From UBA7446 sp964014735 (GTDB lineage: Bacteria; Bacteroidota; Bacteroidia; Flavobacteriales; Flavobacteriaceae): a stretch of DNA of 25,655 nt. The stretch spans positions 1-25,655 of the forward strand of contig CAXHBH010000022.1 in the NCBI GenBank assembly GCA_964014735.1, given 5' to 3'. Position 1 is the stretch's first letter. The number at the start of each line of letters is the position of its first letter. The notes under the pieces are model-generated. The model had not been told where the DNA came from, ran no database searches, and saw nothing but the letters and a program-made list of their open reading frames with translations. The position numbers were made by a program, and so were the translations under genes. Of the stretch, positions 5,935-13,344 are shown piece after piece.

Positions 5935-7455
5935 TTAAATCAATTGGTGCATGGGTCGCAACAAATCATTTACTGTTTTTACAGGGTTAAAGGTGCAAAC
6001 GGGTAATTCCACAAAAATCGTATTCCAATCTGCCATACCACCATTCCACAGCCCGGGGAGTTCAATAGCTTTAATAGCTACCCCATTCAAGGACTTGTCA
6101 ACCACAAGGTAATTGTCTTTGTCTACAAAATTTTTCAAATTGTATTTGTTACCTTTATGATCGTATGTAGCGCAAACAATATCAACCGGATTGAAATGTG
6201 TACCCGATTTAAAAATATCTTTTTGAGCGGCATTTGACATATTGATCTGTGCACTTTCAACTATCTGGAGACTTTCATGACCTGACTTTTCAATCCAAAA
6301 TGGGCCTCCACCAGGCTCACCTTCGTTTTTAACCATACCACAAACACGTAATGGACGATTAAGTTTTTGTTTTAAAAATGCATACACATCTTTCTCAGAC
6401 AAATTTTTTGGAACTTCAACATTGAGTTTTTCTTGAATAAATGAAATAATCACATCCAAATCTGTCGGATTCTGACTTTCCAAGACGTGACTGAATTTAT
6501 AAATCTGCCCAAGTGTAGATAACAGTACACCTGCCAATGTTTTTTTATAAAAGCCTGCTTTTTTATGAAAAGGAGCTACAGCAACATTGTCAATATTGCT
6601 TAAAAAAACAACTTCTTCTTTTAAGTCATTTAGGTTGTTGATAAGTGCCCCGTGACCAGCAGCCCTAAAAAAAAGATTCCCGTTTTGATCGCGATATGGG
6701 CTGTTATCTAAATTGGCAGCTACAGCATCTGTACTTCTTTTTTGATGTGAAAAAGAAACATGAGTACGAATTGAAGCAGATTTATTTATTTTATCGATGC
6801 TTTTTGAAAGTGAGTTCTGAAAGTTTTCATTTGACCCTGGTGGAATGGTAAAGTGAACTTTCATGGAATTATTAGATATCATAAATTCCTTTGAAAAGAA
6901 TAACTGCTCTTCGGAGGCATTTCGAATTTCACTCCCATAATCATGAAAAGGAATTAGCGCTTTTGGTAGGTTACTCAATTTATCGAGTGTTTTTTTAATA
7001 AACAGATATCTGTAGTCATGTTGAAAAGAACCTTCTTGGAGTTCGATAGTTTGGGATTTTATACTATTGTAGAAAGGAAGTTTTTCAAGTCCGCCAAAAA
7101 AGATACCCAGTTTATATGTTTTTGCTCTATTTAGATAGCTACGCAAGGTTTCCCCATTAGGATTATATCGTTTGATGAAGAAATGCAAAAACTTAAACAT
7201 CCGTGTTGCCATTCCTGATGATGGTATAAAGCGTACAATTGAAAAAGACTTTTTTTCCAAATCAAATTTTGCTGCATAATCGTACAATTGTTTTTCTGAT
7301 AAAACTTGTATGCCGTCACCAACAGTGGCTGGCCTAATCAGTTCAGTAGCATTAGTTTTTTTTTCAAGAAGATTAAGTTGTGTCACTACATCCTCTTTTG
7401 AAATCCCAACTTTTTCGAATAGTGTTAAATCTTTTTTCGTAAAACTATGTTTCAT
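5935..7455 (-). CDS. DUF4301 family protein, nucleotidyltransferase-like
   Basis: 506 residues and soluble, with no signal or membrane segment. I recognise it as DUF4301, an uncharacterised Bacteroidota family. Motifs recall UDP-sugar pyrophosphorylases (GT-A nucleotidyltransferase fold): RFIPSSGMATRMFKFL (76-90) in place of the nucleotide loop GGxGTRM, KALIPFH (165-171) like the PK-x-LLP motif, RAAGHGALINNL (264-275) like P-P-GHG-x-L, FLSNIDNVAV (284-293) like the NxDN metal motif, and NEGEPGGGPFW (377-387). The start overlaps the stop of the NadR-like gene (ATGA), so the two are translationally coupled. The substrate is unknown; a nucleotide-activating reaction is inference. A link to thiamine metabolism rests only on context. 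Confidence 0.85.
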   Translation of the reverse strand: MKHSFTKKDLTLFEKVGISKEDVVTQLNLLEKKTNATELIRPATVGDGIQVLSEKQLYDYAAKFDLEKKSFSIVRFIPSSGMATRMFKFLHFFIKRYNPNGETLRSYLNRAKTYKLGIFFGGLEKLPFYNSIKSQTIELQEGSFQHDYRYLFIKKTLDKLSNLPKALIPFHDYGSEIRNASEEQLFFSKEFMISNNSMKVHFTIPPGSNENFQNSLSKSIDKINKSASIRTHVSFSHQKRSTDAVAANLDNSPYRDQNGNLFFRAAGHGALINNLNDLKEEVVFLSNIDNVAVAPFHKKAGFYKKTLAGVLLSTLGQIYKFSHVLESQNPTDLDVIISFIQEKLNVEVPKNLSEKDVYAFLKQKLNRPLRVCGMVKNEGEPGGGPFWIEKSGHESLQIVESAQINMSNAAQKDIFKSGTHFNPVDIVCATYDHKGNKYNLKNFVDKDNYLVVDKSLNGVAIKAIELPGLWNGGMADWNTIFVELPVCTFNPVKTVNDLLRPMHQLI

Positions 7456-8009
7456 ACATATTGTTTTAAGTATTCCATTGCTTGCGACATGCGAGCATCA
7501 TGAGAACCTTGTAAAAAGGTGTATGTGATGTTGTGTTCATTTAACGCAGTTTTAAAAGCGTCAAACATCCCCTGTCGTTGATGGGGACGGTCGCGCAAAA
7601 GGTCTTGTTCAAAAGGAACGTCAATACCCGTTAAAAAGTATATATCATACTGATTTAATTTATTTGCTTCTAAAACACGTGAATCACACCAACCATCAAA
7701 ATAAGCTTTTGAGTATACTTCTGTAGAAAGAAGGTTTGTATCACAAAACAAAAATGTATTGGCTTGTTGGACCGCTTCATTTTCAAGTTTCATTTGCCCT
7801 TCAGCAATTGGATAAATATCTTCTACTGCACAAACTTTACCTCTTTGTAATCGTTTTTCTTCTAAATATTCTCTTGCAAATTCAGGCACCCATTTTGTTT
7901 TAAATACTGTTGCCAGTGCCTTAGCCAAGGTTGTTTTTCCAGTGGATTCGGGCCCAAAAAATACAACTTTTATACAGCTGGTTGAACGTTGCTTAAGTTT
8001 TTCTTCCAT
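7452..8009 (-). CDS. NadR-like P-loop kinase/ATPase (AAA_28 type)
   Basis: 185 residues. Walker A reads FFGPESTGKTT (about 18-28). This is followed by KWVPEFAREYLEE, FLFCDTNLLST (Walker B-like Asp) and LTGIDVPFEQDLLRDRPHQR, the pattern of the ribosylnicotinamide kinase domain of NadR. Neither the N-terminal nucleotidyltransferase domain nor the HTH of NadR is present, so it is a stand-alone kinase domain. Its start lies 40 bases inside the PnuC gene. In a classical setting PnuC plus this domain salvages nicotinamide riboside. Here the thiamine-binding gene and the TPP riboswitch in the cluster make a thiamine kinase role plausible; sequence alone does not decide between them. Confidence 0.85.
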   Translation of the reverse strand: MEEKLKQRSTSCIKVVFFGPESTGKTTLAKALATVFKTKWVPEFAREYLEEKRLQRGKVCAVEDIYPIAEGQMKLENEAVQQANTFLFCDTNLLSTEVYSKAYFDGWCDSRVLEANKLNQYDIYFLTGIDVPFEQDLLRDRPHQRQGMFDAFKTALNEHNITYTFLQGSHDARMSQAMEYLKQYV

Positions 8010-8599
8010 GCTAAATAACCATAAATGGCAATGACTGTAAATATAAGGTATTGAACGGATGTAAATACGAGTCCTTTGTAAAGGTATAGAGGTACTGATA
8101 TGACATCACCCACAATCCATAAAACCCAGTTTTCAACTTTTCTACGTGCCATCAACCACATACCCACAAAAAACACAGCTGTTGTAAGGGTATCAACATA
8201 TGCTGTCCATGAATTCCATTTTCCTGCCCATTGATATATTGCATAAACAAAGACGAGTGTTGCTATAAAAATAATTATGGAGGTCTTTTTATCTGCTGCT
8301 GTAGTACGCGATATGGGAGTAATGACATCGTTTATTTTTCGCGTCCATATGTACCACCCATAGACACTCATGGCAAAATAGTAAGCGTTAATCATCATGT
8401 CACCTAGCAGTACCCATTTATAAAGTAAGTACACAAATATCGCAGTAGAAATAAGCCCTGTGGGAAATACCCAAATATTGTTCTGCTTGGCAAACCAAAC
8501 ACTTAAAAAGCCGAAAATAACAGCTGTAATTTCGAGTGTAATATCCACAGCTGCATAGCTTGAATATTGTTCGAACAAAAACTCAAAAAGAGGGCTCAT
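7970..8599 (-). CDS. pnuC: PnuC/PnuT family vitamin transporter, probably thiamine (PnuT)
   Basis: 209 residues from the ATG at 8599; a GTG two codons upstream is possible. About seven hydrophobic segments. Family signatures are NAYYFAMSVYGWYIWTR and the ENWVLWIVGDVISVPLYLYKG stretch with the N-W-x-x-W motif lining the substrate pocket of PnuC proteins. These move a vitamin by facilitated diffusion across the inner membrane and rely on a kinase to trap it, which fits the overlapping NadR-like gene. The start overlaps the end of the thiamine-binding gene by 17 bases. PnuT (thiamine) is favoured over PnuC (nicotinamide riboside) only from the thiamine context. Confidence 0.88.
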   Translation of the reverse strand: MSPLFEFLFEQYSSYAAVDITLEITAVIFGFLSVWFAKQNNIWVFPTGLISTAIFVYLLYKWVLLGDMMINAYYFAMSVYGWYIWTRKINDVITPISRTTAADKKTSIIIFIATLVFVYAIYQWAGKWNSWTAYVDTLTTAVFFVGMWLMARRKVENWVLWIVGDVISVPLYLYKGLVFTSVQYLIFTVIAIYGYLAWKKNLSNVQPAV

Positions 8600-8843
8600 A
8601 GTCACTGCGATTGGTTTTAACTATTTTCATATTTAATATAATATGTTCACTTTGCAGAAATGCTTTCTTGGTGGTCTTTGTAATGAGCGTCATTACTGTA
8701 TCAAACTCCCCATATACTTGTGTGCTAAGAGGGCTTTCTTTAATGGTGCATCCAGAAGCGCGAAGTGCTTTAATATATGCAACTATTGGGGGTTCAAAAT
8801 TATCTTGAAGCGGGGTTAATGTTAGCTCAACAGATATTTCCAT
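8583..8843 (-). CDS. Thiamine-binding protein, YkoF/MTH1187 (DUF77) family
   Basis: 86 residues from the ATG at 8843; a longer in-frame reading back to 8888 lacks the family N-terminus MEISVELTLTPL. The ferredoxin-like pattern is clear: a first beta strand ISVELTLTPL, helix IVAYIKALRASG, then ESPLSTQVYGEFDTVMTLI and a last strand. Members bind thiamine or its pyrimidine half in the cytoplasm. Begins 2 bases after the stop of the phosphopantetheinyl transferase gene and overlaps the PnuC gene, so it is inside the operon. It is the direct sequence pointer to thiamine besides the riboswitch. Confidence 0.8.
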   Translation of the reverse strand: MEISVELTLTPLQDNFEPPIVAYIKALRASGCTIKESPLSTQVYGEFDTVMTLITKTTKKAFLQSEHIILNMKIVKTNRSDYEPSF

Positions 8844-8845
8844 TT

Positions 8846-9460
8846 TTATGATGTTTTGATGGCTATGGCACAAGAAAATTGCGGCCAATGATAAATCCAG
8901 TTTTTTAATTCAATTATTTGTTCATTTATATGAACCGCTGCAACGGGGTGCTCACTTTCCATTTGAGTAGTTCTAATATGGTGAATAAAGCTTAAGCCTT
9001 TTTTACCAAAGGCCTTGTAGGCGGCTTCCTTTATGCACCATTGTGTGGTTCTAAAGCGATCTGTTTCTTCTGACATATACTCTGAGCTATGTAAGAATTT
9101 AGGTGCAATACGCTGTACTTTGAGTCGTTCTTTTTCGATATCAATACCAAGGGGGTTGTCACCCACTGCTATTGCAGCAAAATTATGAGAATGCGTAATG
9201 GAAATAAACTTTCCGTCACTTAAATGTGGTTTTCCAAAAGCGTCATAATGCAATGCGTCTGGGGTGTATCCAAGTTCCTTGAGCAAATGTCTAACGCTCA
9301 AAAAGCCTTTTCGGTGTACAATGGATTTCATAGTGCCCAAGCTGTTGATACACATATCGGTAAGTGAAATGTCTTGGCGCAACCAATCCTCAGTTTCATC
9401 TATCTGCCACACCAAAAAAAGTGTATTGAAAGAAATCTTGTCCTTTTTGTAAATGGGCAT
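8846..9460 (-). CDS. 4'-phosphopantetheinyl transferase (Sfp superfamily)
   Basis: 204 residues. Transfers 4'-phosphopantetheine from CoA to a serine on acyl or peptidyl carrier proteins. Visible motifs: FGKPHLSDGKFISITHSH (75-92), the magnesium site GIDIE (105-109, Asp107 and Glu109), and WCIKEAAYKAFGKKG (141-155) with Glu145 and the lysines that hold CoA. First gene of the five-gene unit with the thiamine-binding protein, PnuC, NadR-like kinase and DUF4301 genes; its upstream region is shared with divergent ahcY. It may be the general ACP-activating enzyme, as I see no AcpS in the window. Confidence 0.92.
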   Translation of the reverse strand: MPIYKKDKISFNTLFLVWQIDETEDWLRQDISLTDMCINSLGTMKSIVHRKGFLSVRHLLKELGYTPDALHYDAFGKPHLSDGKFISITHSHNFAAIAVGDNPLGIDIEKERLKVQRIAPKFLHSSEYMSEETDRFRTTQWCIKEAAYKAFGKKGLSFIHHIRTTQMESEHPVAAVHINEQIIELKNWIYHWPQFSCAIAIKTS

Positions 9461-9477
9461 GATATGTTGTAAATTTG
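9446..9477 (+). promoter_or_regulatory. Promoter of ahcY
   Basis: TTTG (9446-9449), 20 bases, TAAATTTG (9470-9477): a full Bacteroidota consensus (TTTG-N19-21-TAnnTTTG). The start of transcription would be near 9484, giving a leader of about 25 bases. The element lies partly inside the first codons of the divergent phosphopantetheinyl transferase gene. Confidence 0.75.
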
Positions 9478-9496
9478 TCAGCTAATTGTTAGAAAT

Positions 9497-9525
9497 CAAA
9501 TATACAAATATGGCTACGAAAACAA
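9497..9525 (-). promoter_or_regulatory. Promoter of the phosphopantetheinyl transferase-thiamine-DUF4301 unit
   Basis: TATATTTG on minus (9504-9497), with TTG 18 bases upstream (9525-9523). It interleaves with the ahcY promoter and the first ahcY codons. No THI box is present here, so this unit does not seem to be under the TPP riboswitch. Confidence 0.55.
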
Positions 9526-10826
9526 CTACCTACGTACCTTATAAAGTCAAAGACATTACTTTGGCTGATTGGGGAAGAAAAGAAATTGAATTGGCAGAAG
9601 CAGAAATGCCTGGACTTATGGCACTGCGTGAAGAATATGGTGCAGAGCAGCCGCTGAAAGGTGCGCGCATCGCTGGATGCTTGCACATGACCATTCAAAC
9701 AGCTGTACTAATCGAAACACTTACTGCACTTGGTGCAGAGGTTACGTGGAGTTCGTGTAATATTTTCTCTACACAAGACCATGCCGCTGCTGCTATTGCT
9801 GCTGCTGGAATTCCTGTGTATGCTTGGAAAGGCATGAACGAAGAGGAGTTCAACTGGTGTATCGAACAAACAATATTCTTTGGTGAAGATCGCAAACCAA
9901 TAAACCTTATTTTAGATGATGGTGGTGACCTTACCAACATGATTCTTGATGAATTCCCTGAGCTTGCCGCAGGCATTAAAGGTCTATCAGAAGAAACTAC
10001 TACGGGTGTACATCGCCTATATGAGCGTATGCAAAACGGGACACTTCCATTACCTGCCATCAATGTAAACGACTCGGTTACCAAATCAAAGTTTGATAAT
10101 AAATATGGTTGTAAAGAATCGGCAGTTGATGCAGTACGTAGAGCTACAGATATTATGCTTGCTGGAAAGCGAGTAGTGGTAGCTGGGTATGGTGATGTTG
10201 GAAAAGGAACTGTGGCTTCATTTCAAGGAGCAGGTGCTATTGTTACAGTTACTGAAATTGATCCTATTTGTGCACTTCAAGCCTCTATGGATGGTTTTGA
10301 AGTTAAAAAGCTAGATACGGTTATTGGCAATGCAGACATTATTGTAACTGCAACTGGGAACAAAGACATTGTTGCTGAACGTCACTTCCGTGCCATGAAA
10401 GACAAGGCCATTGTGTGTAACATTGGGCACTTTGATAACGAAATCGATATGGCTTGGCTTAACGATAACTACGGCGAAAGTAAAGTAGAAATTAAGCCTC
10501 AAGTGGATAAGTATACTGTTGAGGGCAAAGACATCATTGTTTTGGCAGAAGGTCGATTGGTAAACTTAGGTTGTGCAACTGGACACCCCAGTTTTGTTAT
10601 GAGTAACTCATTTACAAACCAAACTTTAGCACAAATAGAGCTTTGGAAAAATGCTGATAGGTACGAAAACAAAGTTTATATGCTTCCTAAACACTTGGAT
10701 GAAAAGGTAGCTCGTTTACACCTAGAAAAACTAGGTGTTGAACTAGAAGAGTTAGATAAAGAACAAGCGGATTATATCAGCGTTCCTGTTCAAGGACCTT
10801 ATAAGCCTGAGTACTACCGCTACTAA
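9510..10826 (+). CDS. ahcY: Adenosylhomocysteinase (S-adenosylhomocysteine hydrolase)
   Basis: 438 residues from the ATG at 9510 (MATKTTTYVPYKVKDITLAD); an in-frame TTG at 9486 would add eight unconserved residues. Splits S-adenosylhomocysteine into adenosine and homocysteine, clearing the product of SAM-dependent methylation. Hallmarks are SCNIFSTQDHAAAAIA, the catalytic stretch NVNDSVTKSKFDN with its Lys, the NAD-binding VVAGYGDVGKG, CNIGHFDNEID, GCATGHPSFVMS and the C-terminal GPYKPEYYRY whose Lys and Tyr reach the NAD of the partner subunit. Followed by a strong bidirectional terminator. Confidence 0.98.
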   Translation: MATKTTTYVPYKVKDITLADWGRKEIELAEAEMPGLMALREEYGAEQPLKGARIAGCLHMTIQTAVLIETLTALGAEVTWSSCNIFSTQDHAAAAIAAAGIPVYAWKGMNEEEFNWCIEQTIFFGEDRKPINLILDDGGDLTNMILDEFPELAAGIKGLSEETTTGVHRLYERMQNGTLPLPAINVNDSVTKSKFDNKYGCKESAVDAVRRATDIMLAGKRVVVAGYGDVGKGTVASFQGAGAIVTVTEIDPICALQASMDGFEVKKLDTVIGNADIIVTATGNKDIVAERHFRAMKDKAIVCNIGHFDNEIDMAWLNDNYGESKVEIKPQVDKYTVEGKDIIVLAEGRLVNLGCATGHPSFVMSNSFTNQTLAQIELWKNADRYENKVYMLPKHLDEKVARLHLEKLGVELEELDKEQADYISVPVQGPYKPEYYRY

Positions 10827-10850
10827 TATTTTGATTTAGAATTGTATCAA

Positions 10851-10875
10851 AAAACCCCGCCACTGGCGGGATTTT
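10851..10875. terminator. Bidirectional intrinsic terminator between ahcY and rpmA
   Basis: CCCGCC-ACT-GGCGGG stem flanked by an A run on the left and T-rich sequence on the right, so it can end both the ahcY transcript (plus) and the rplU-rpmA transcript (minus). Confidence 0.85.
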
Positions 10876-10895
10876 GTTTTTGGTGTTTAAAAAAA

Positions 10896-11156
10896 CTAGT
10901 CTTGTTTCGGATCAACTGAAACGTACGAGCGGTTGTTTTTCTTTTTAGTGAAACGCACAACGCCGTCAACTTTGGCGTGAAGTGTGTGGTCTTTACCTAA
11001 ATATACATTATCTCCAGGGTGGTGTGCCGTACCACGCTGACGAACAATAATGTTCCCTGCGGTGGCGTGCTGTCCACCAAATATTTTTACGCCTAAGCGT
11101 TTCGATTCTGATTCTCTACCGTTCTTGGAACTACCTACTCCTTTTTTGTGTGCCAT
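10896..11156 (-). CDS. rpmA: Large subunit ribosomal protein bL27
   Basis: 86 residues. MAHKKGVGSSKNGRESESKRLGVK is the conserved N-terminus that reaches the peptidyl transferase centre, and it starts directly with MAHKKG with no cleavable extension. GGQHATAGNIIVRQRGT and HPGDNVYLGKDHTLHAKVDG complete the family pattern. Lies 12 bases after rplU and shares its promoter. Confidence 0.98.
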   Translation of the reverse strand: MAHKKGVGSSKNGRESESKRLGVKIFGGQHATAGNIIVRQRGTAHHPGDNVYLGKDHTLHAKVDGVVRFTKKKNNRSYVSVDPKQD

Positions 11157-11168
11157 CGCCTAATATTT

Positions 11169-11684
11169 TTATTTTATTGCTTCAAGTGCCGCAATCAAAT
11201 CGGCTTTTTTCATGGATGAAATTCCCGCTATTCCAGCACCTTTGGCAAGCTCCTTTAGCTCGGCTACAGTTTTTGAAGAAAAATCAGCAGCAACTTTAGC
11301 GGCGGCTTTTTTTACAGTCTCCGCTGCTACTTTTTTAGGTGCTTTTGCCTTTGGAGTAACCTTTTTGGCTTTACCAACTCCAACAGACTCGATAACAATT
11401 TCTGTCAACGATTGACGGTGACCATTTTTAACACGGTAACCCTTACGGCGTTTCTTTTTGAATACTATTACTTTGTCATCTTTTAGATGACGAACCACTT
11501 TTGCTTTTACTGAAGCATTGGCCACAGCCGGGGCGCCTACGTAAATCTTTTCACCGTCCGCCATCATAAAGACTTGGTCAAAAGAAACCTTGTCTCCCGT
11601 TTTGGCGTCCAATCGGTGGACAAATACCTTTTGGTCTTTAGCAACTTTAAATTGCTGCCCTGCTATCTCTACGATTGCAAACAT
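11169..11684 (-). CDS. rplU: Large subunit ribosomal protein bL21 with C-terminal Rho_N/SAP-like extension
   Basis: 171 residues from MFAIVEIAGQQFKV (ATG at 11684). A longer in-frame reading to 11813 runs through the promoter and is not part of the protein. Residues 1 to about 104 are ordinary bL21, including FKKKRRKGYRVKNGHRQ. The rest is extra: a Lys/Ala/Pro-rich linker (about 105-135) and a helix-extension-helix segment, VAELKELAKGAGIAGISSMKKADLIAALEAI by pattern, with LxELKxxAKxxGI...KxxLI as in the Rho N-terminal or SAP nucleic-acid-binding domains. Such fused L21 forms occur in Flavobacteriia. What the domain binds is unknown. Confidence 0.95.
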   Translation of the reverse strand: MFAIVEIAGQQFKVAKDQKVFVHRLDAKTGDKVSFDQVFMMADGEKIYVGAPAVANASVKAKVVRHLKDDKVIVFKKKRRKGYRVKNGHRQSLTEIVIESVGVGKAKKVTPKAKAPKKVAAETVKKAAAKVAADFSSKTVAELKELAKGAGIAGISSMKKADLIAALEAIK

Positions 11685-11722
11685 ATATTTTGTTTTTTTA
11701 ATACTTATCATTGAAGCGAGCG

Positions 11723-11754
11723 CAAATATACATCTAATACTTAATTCCACAAAA
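11723..11754 (-). promoter_or_regulatory. Promoter of rplU-rpmA
   Basis: On minus: TTTTG (11754-11750), 19 bases, TATATTTG (11730-11723). This is a full-strength Bacteroidota consensus, as expected for ribosomal protein genes; the leader to the ATG at 11684 is about 30 bases. Confidence 0.8.
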
Positions 11755-12019
11755 CCATAATTTAAAGCATTTTTAGGAGTCAAATCACAGTTAGTGTAGT
11801 GTTTTTCATACAATTAAGTTTAGGATATAAATTTTGAAAAATATTTTTTTGTCGTCATTTCACAATAAAATAATGTATTCGAGAAAATATAAAAAAATAA
11901 GTTGTTGATAAAATTTAGTGATGCAAATTATAATATTTGTTAAAATATTATTTTCGAATTATTAATATGTAGCCATTTTGTTTAAAAAAAATAATTACTT
12001 TTAACTAAAACTACTTTCT
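11755..12019. other. AT-rich intergenic region between rplU and the M16 pair
   Basis: Very AT-rich with no coding sequence that I would support. It contains a perfect 9-bp inverted repeat, ATAATATTT-GTTA-AAATATTAT (11930-11951), about 70 bases before the M16 start, and a TTCGAA site just after. It must hold the plus-strand promoter for the peptidase genes, but I find no exact TAnnTTTG box; AATATTTG inside the repeat is one mismatch away. Confidence 0.5.
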
Positions 12020-13333
12020 ATGAAAAACACTCTTTATTTTACCTTGTTATTTGTTTTGGGCTTTGTTAGTGCACAATCTGTTTCTTTTGAAGAATACGAT
12101 TTGTCTAATGGCTTACATGTCATACTGCACCAAGACAATACTGCTCCTATTGTAACCACATCTGTAATGTATCACGTAGGTGCCAAAGATGAGCAACCTG
12201 ACAGAACTGGTTTTGCTCATTTTTTCGAGCACCTGCTTTTTGAGGGTACTAAAAATATTGAAAATGGCGCTTGGTTCTCAATAGTGACAGAAAACGGCGG
12301 AACAAATAATGCCAATACCACAGACGACCGCACTTACTATTACGAGGTTTTTCCATCTAATAATCTTGAGCTTGGTCTTTGGATGGAGTCTGAGCGTATG
12401 TTGCATCCCATAATCGAACAAGATGGTGTAGATACACAAAATGAAGTTGTTAAAGAGGAAAAACGTTTACGTGTTGATAACCAGCCTTATGGTAAGTTTT
12501 TGGAAAATGTCAAAAAACATCTATTTATCAAACATCCTTACCGGTGGACAACTATTGGAGAAATGGAACATTTGGACTCTGCTACTCTTGATGAGTTTTT
12601 AGCATTCAACAAAAAATTCTATGTGCCAAACAATGCCGTTTTAGTTGTAGCTGGAGATATTGACATAAATAAAACCAAAAAAATGGTAGAAGAATATTTT
12701 GGCCCAATACCAAGAGGAGAGGAAATTGAAAGAATTACAATAAAGGAAGATCCAATTGAAGAAGAATTGAAAGCAGAAGCCTTTGACAGTAATATTCAAA
12801 TTCCCGCGATAATATCAGCTTATCGAACACCTTCCTTCAAGAGCAGAGAATCACGTGTTTTAGACATGATTTCTACGTATCTGAGCAATGGTCCAAGTTC
12901 GAAACTTTACAAACGTTTGGTCGATGAAAAGAAAATGGCGCTTCAGTCAGGAGCAATAAACATCGCCCAAGAAGATTATGGTATGTATGTGATTTTCGGT
13001 TTACCACAAGGAGAATTTAAACTTACAGACTTGATAACGGAGATGGATGACGAAATTGTTAAAATTCAAAATAACCTTATTTCAGAACGTGATTATCAAA
13101 AGCTACTTAACAAATTTGAAAATGGATTTGTAAGTTCAAACGCCTCCGTTGAGGGAATTGCCAATTCCCTTGCCCGATACTACATGCTGTTTGGAGATAC
13201 CAATCTAATCAATAACGAAATTGATATATACCGCTCTATCACACGCGAGGAAATTAAAAAGATTGCCAGCAAATATTTGAATACAAATCAACGCTTGGTA
13301 CTTGAGTATTTACCAAAAGAAGAAGCTAATTAA
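12020..13333 (+). CDS. M16B zinc peptidase, catalytic subunit
   Basis: 437 residues with a signal peptide (MKNTLYFTLLFVLGFVSAQ), so periplasmic or envelope-bound. The inverted zinc motif HFFEH is at 67-71 within GFAHFFEHLLFEG, and the third ligand is a Glu in NEVVKEEKR (141-149). The C-terminal half has the M16 inactive-domain fold pattern (SSKLYKRLVDEKKMA) but lacks the Arg/Tyr pair usually found there; the next gene supplies it. The two genes are 11 bases apart. Together they look like the two-chain M16B peptidases described in Sphingomonas sp. A1, with zinc and Arg/Tyr sites on separate chains. Substrates are probably unfolded peptides; this is family knowledge. Confidence 0.92.
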   Translation: MKNTLYFTLLFVLGFVSAQSVSFEEYDLSNGLHVILHQDNTAPIVTTSVMYHVGAKDEQPDRTGFAHFFEHLLFEGTKNIENGAWFSIVTENGGTNNANTTDDRTYYYEVFPSNNLELGLWMESERMLHPIIEQDGVDTQNEVVKEEKRLRVDNQPYGKFLENVKKHLFIKHPYRWTTIGEMEHLDSATLDEFLAFNKKFYVPNNAVLVVAGDIDINKTKKMVEEYFGPIPRGEEIERITIKEDPIEEELKAEAFDSNIQIPAIISAYRTPSFKSRESRVLDMISTYLSNGPSSKLYKRLVDEKKMALQSGAINIAQEDYGMYVIFGLPQGEFKLTDLITEMDDEIVKIQNNLISERDYQKLLNKFENGFVSSNASVEGIANSLARYYMLFGDTNLINNEIDIYRSITREEIKKIASKYLNTNQRLVLEYLPKEEAN

Positions 13334-13344
13334 ACCAACTTGTC

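Noticed and set aside
7452..8599. PnuC plus NadR-like kinase as an ordinary nicotinamide riboside salvage pair
   Set aside because: Not excluded, but the thiamine-binding gene in the same unit and the TPP riboswitch next to it make thiamine the better reading.
9695..10084. Minus-strand open frame inside ahcY
   Set aside because: Antisense shadow of a highly conserved gene; Ser/Ala-rich translation without family features.
11685..11813. N-terminal extension of L21
   Set aside because: The extension would be translated from the promoter region (TTTTG-N19-TATATTTG) and has no similarity to L21; MFAIVEIAGQQFKV is the family N-terminus.
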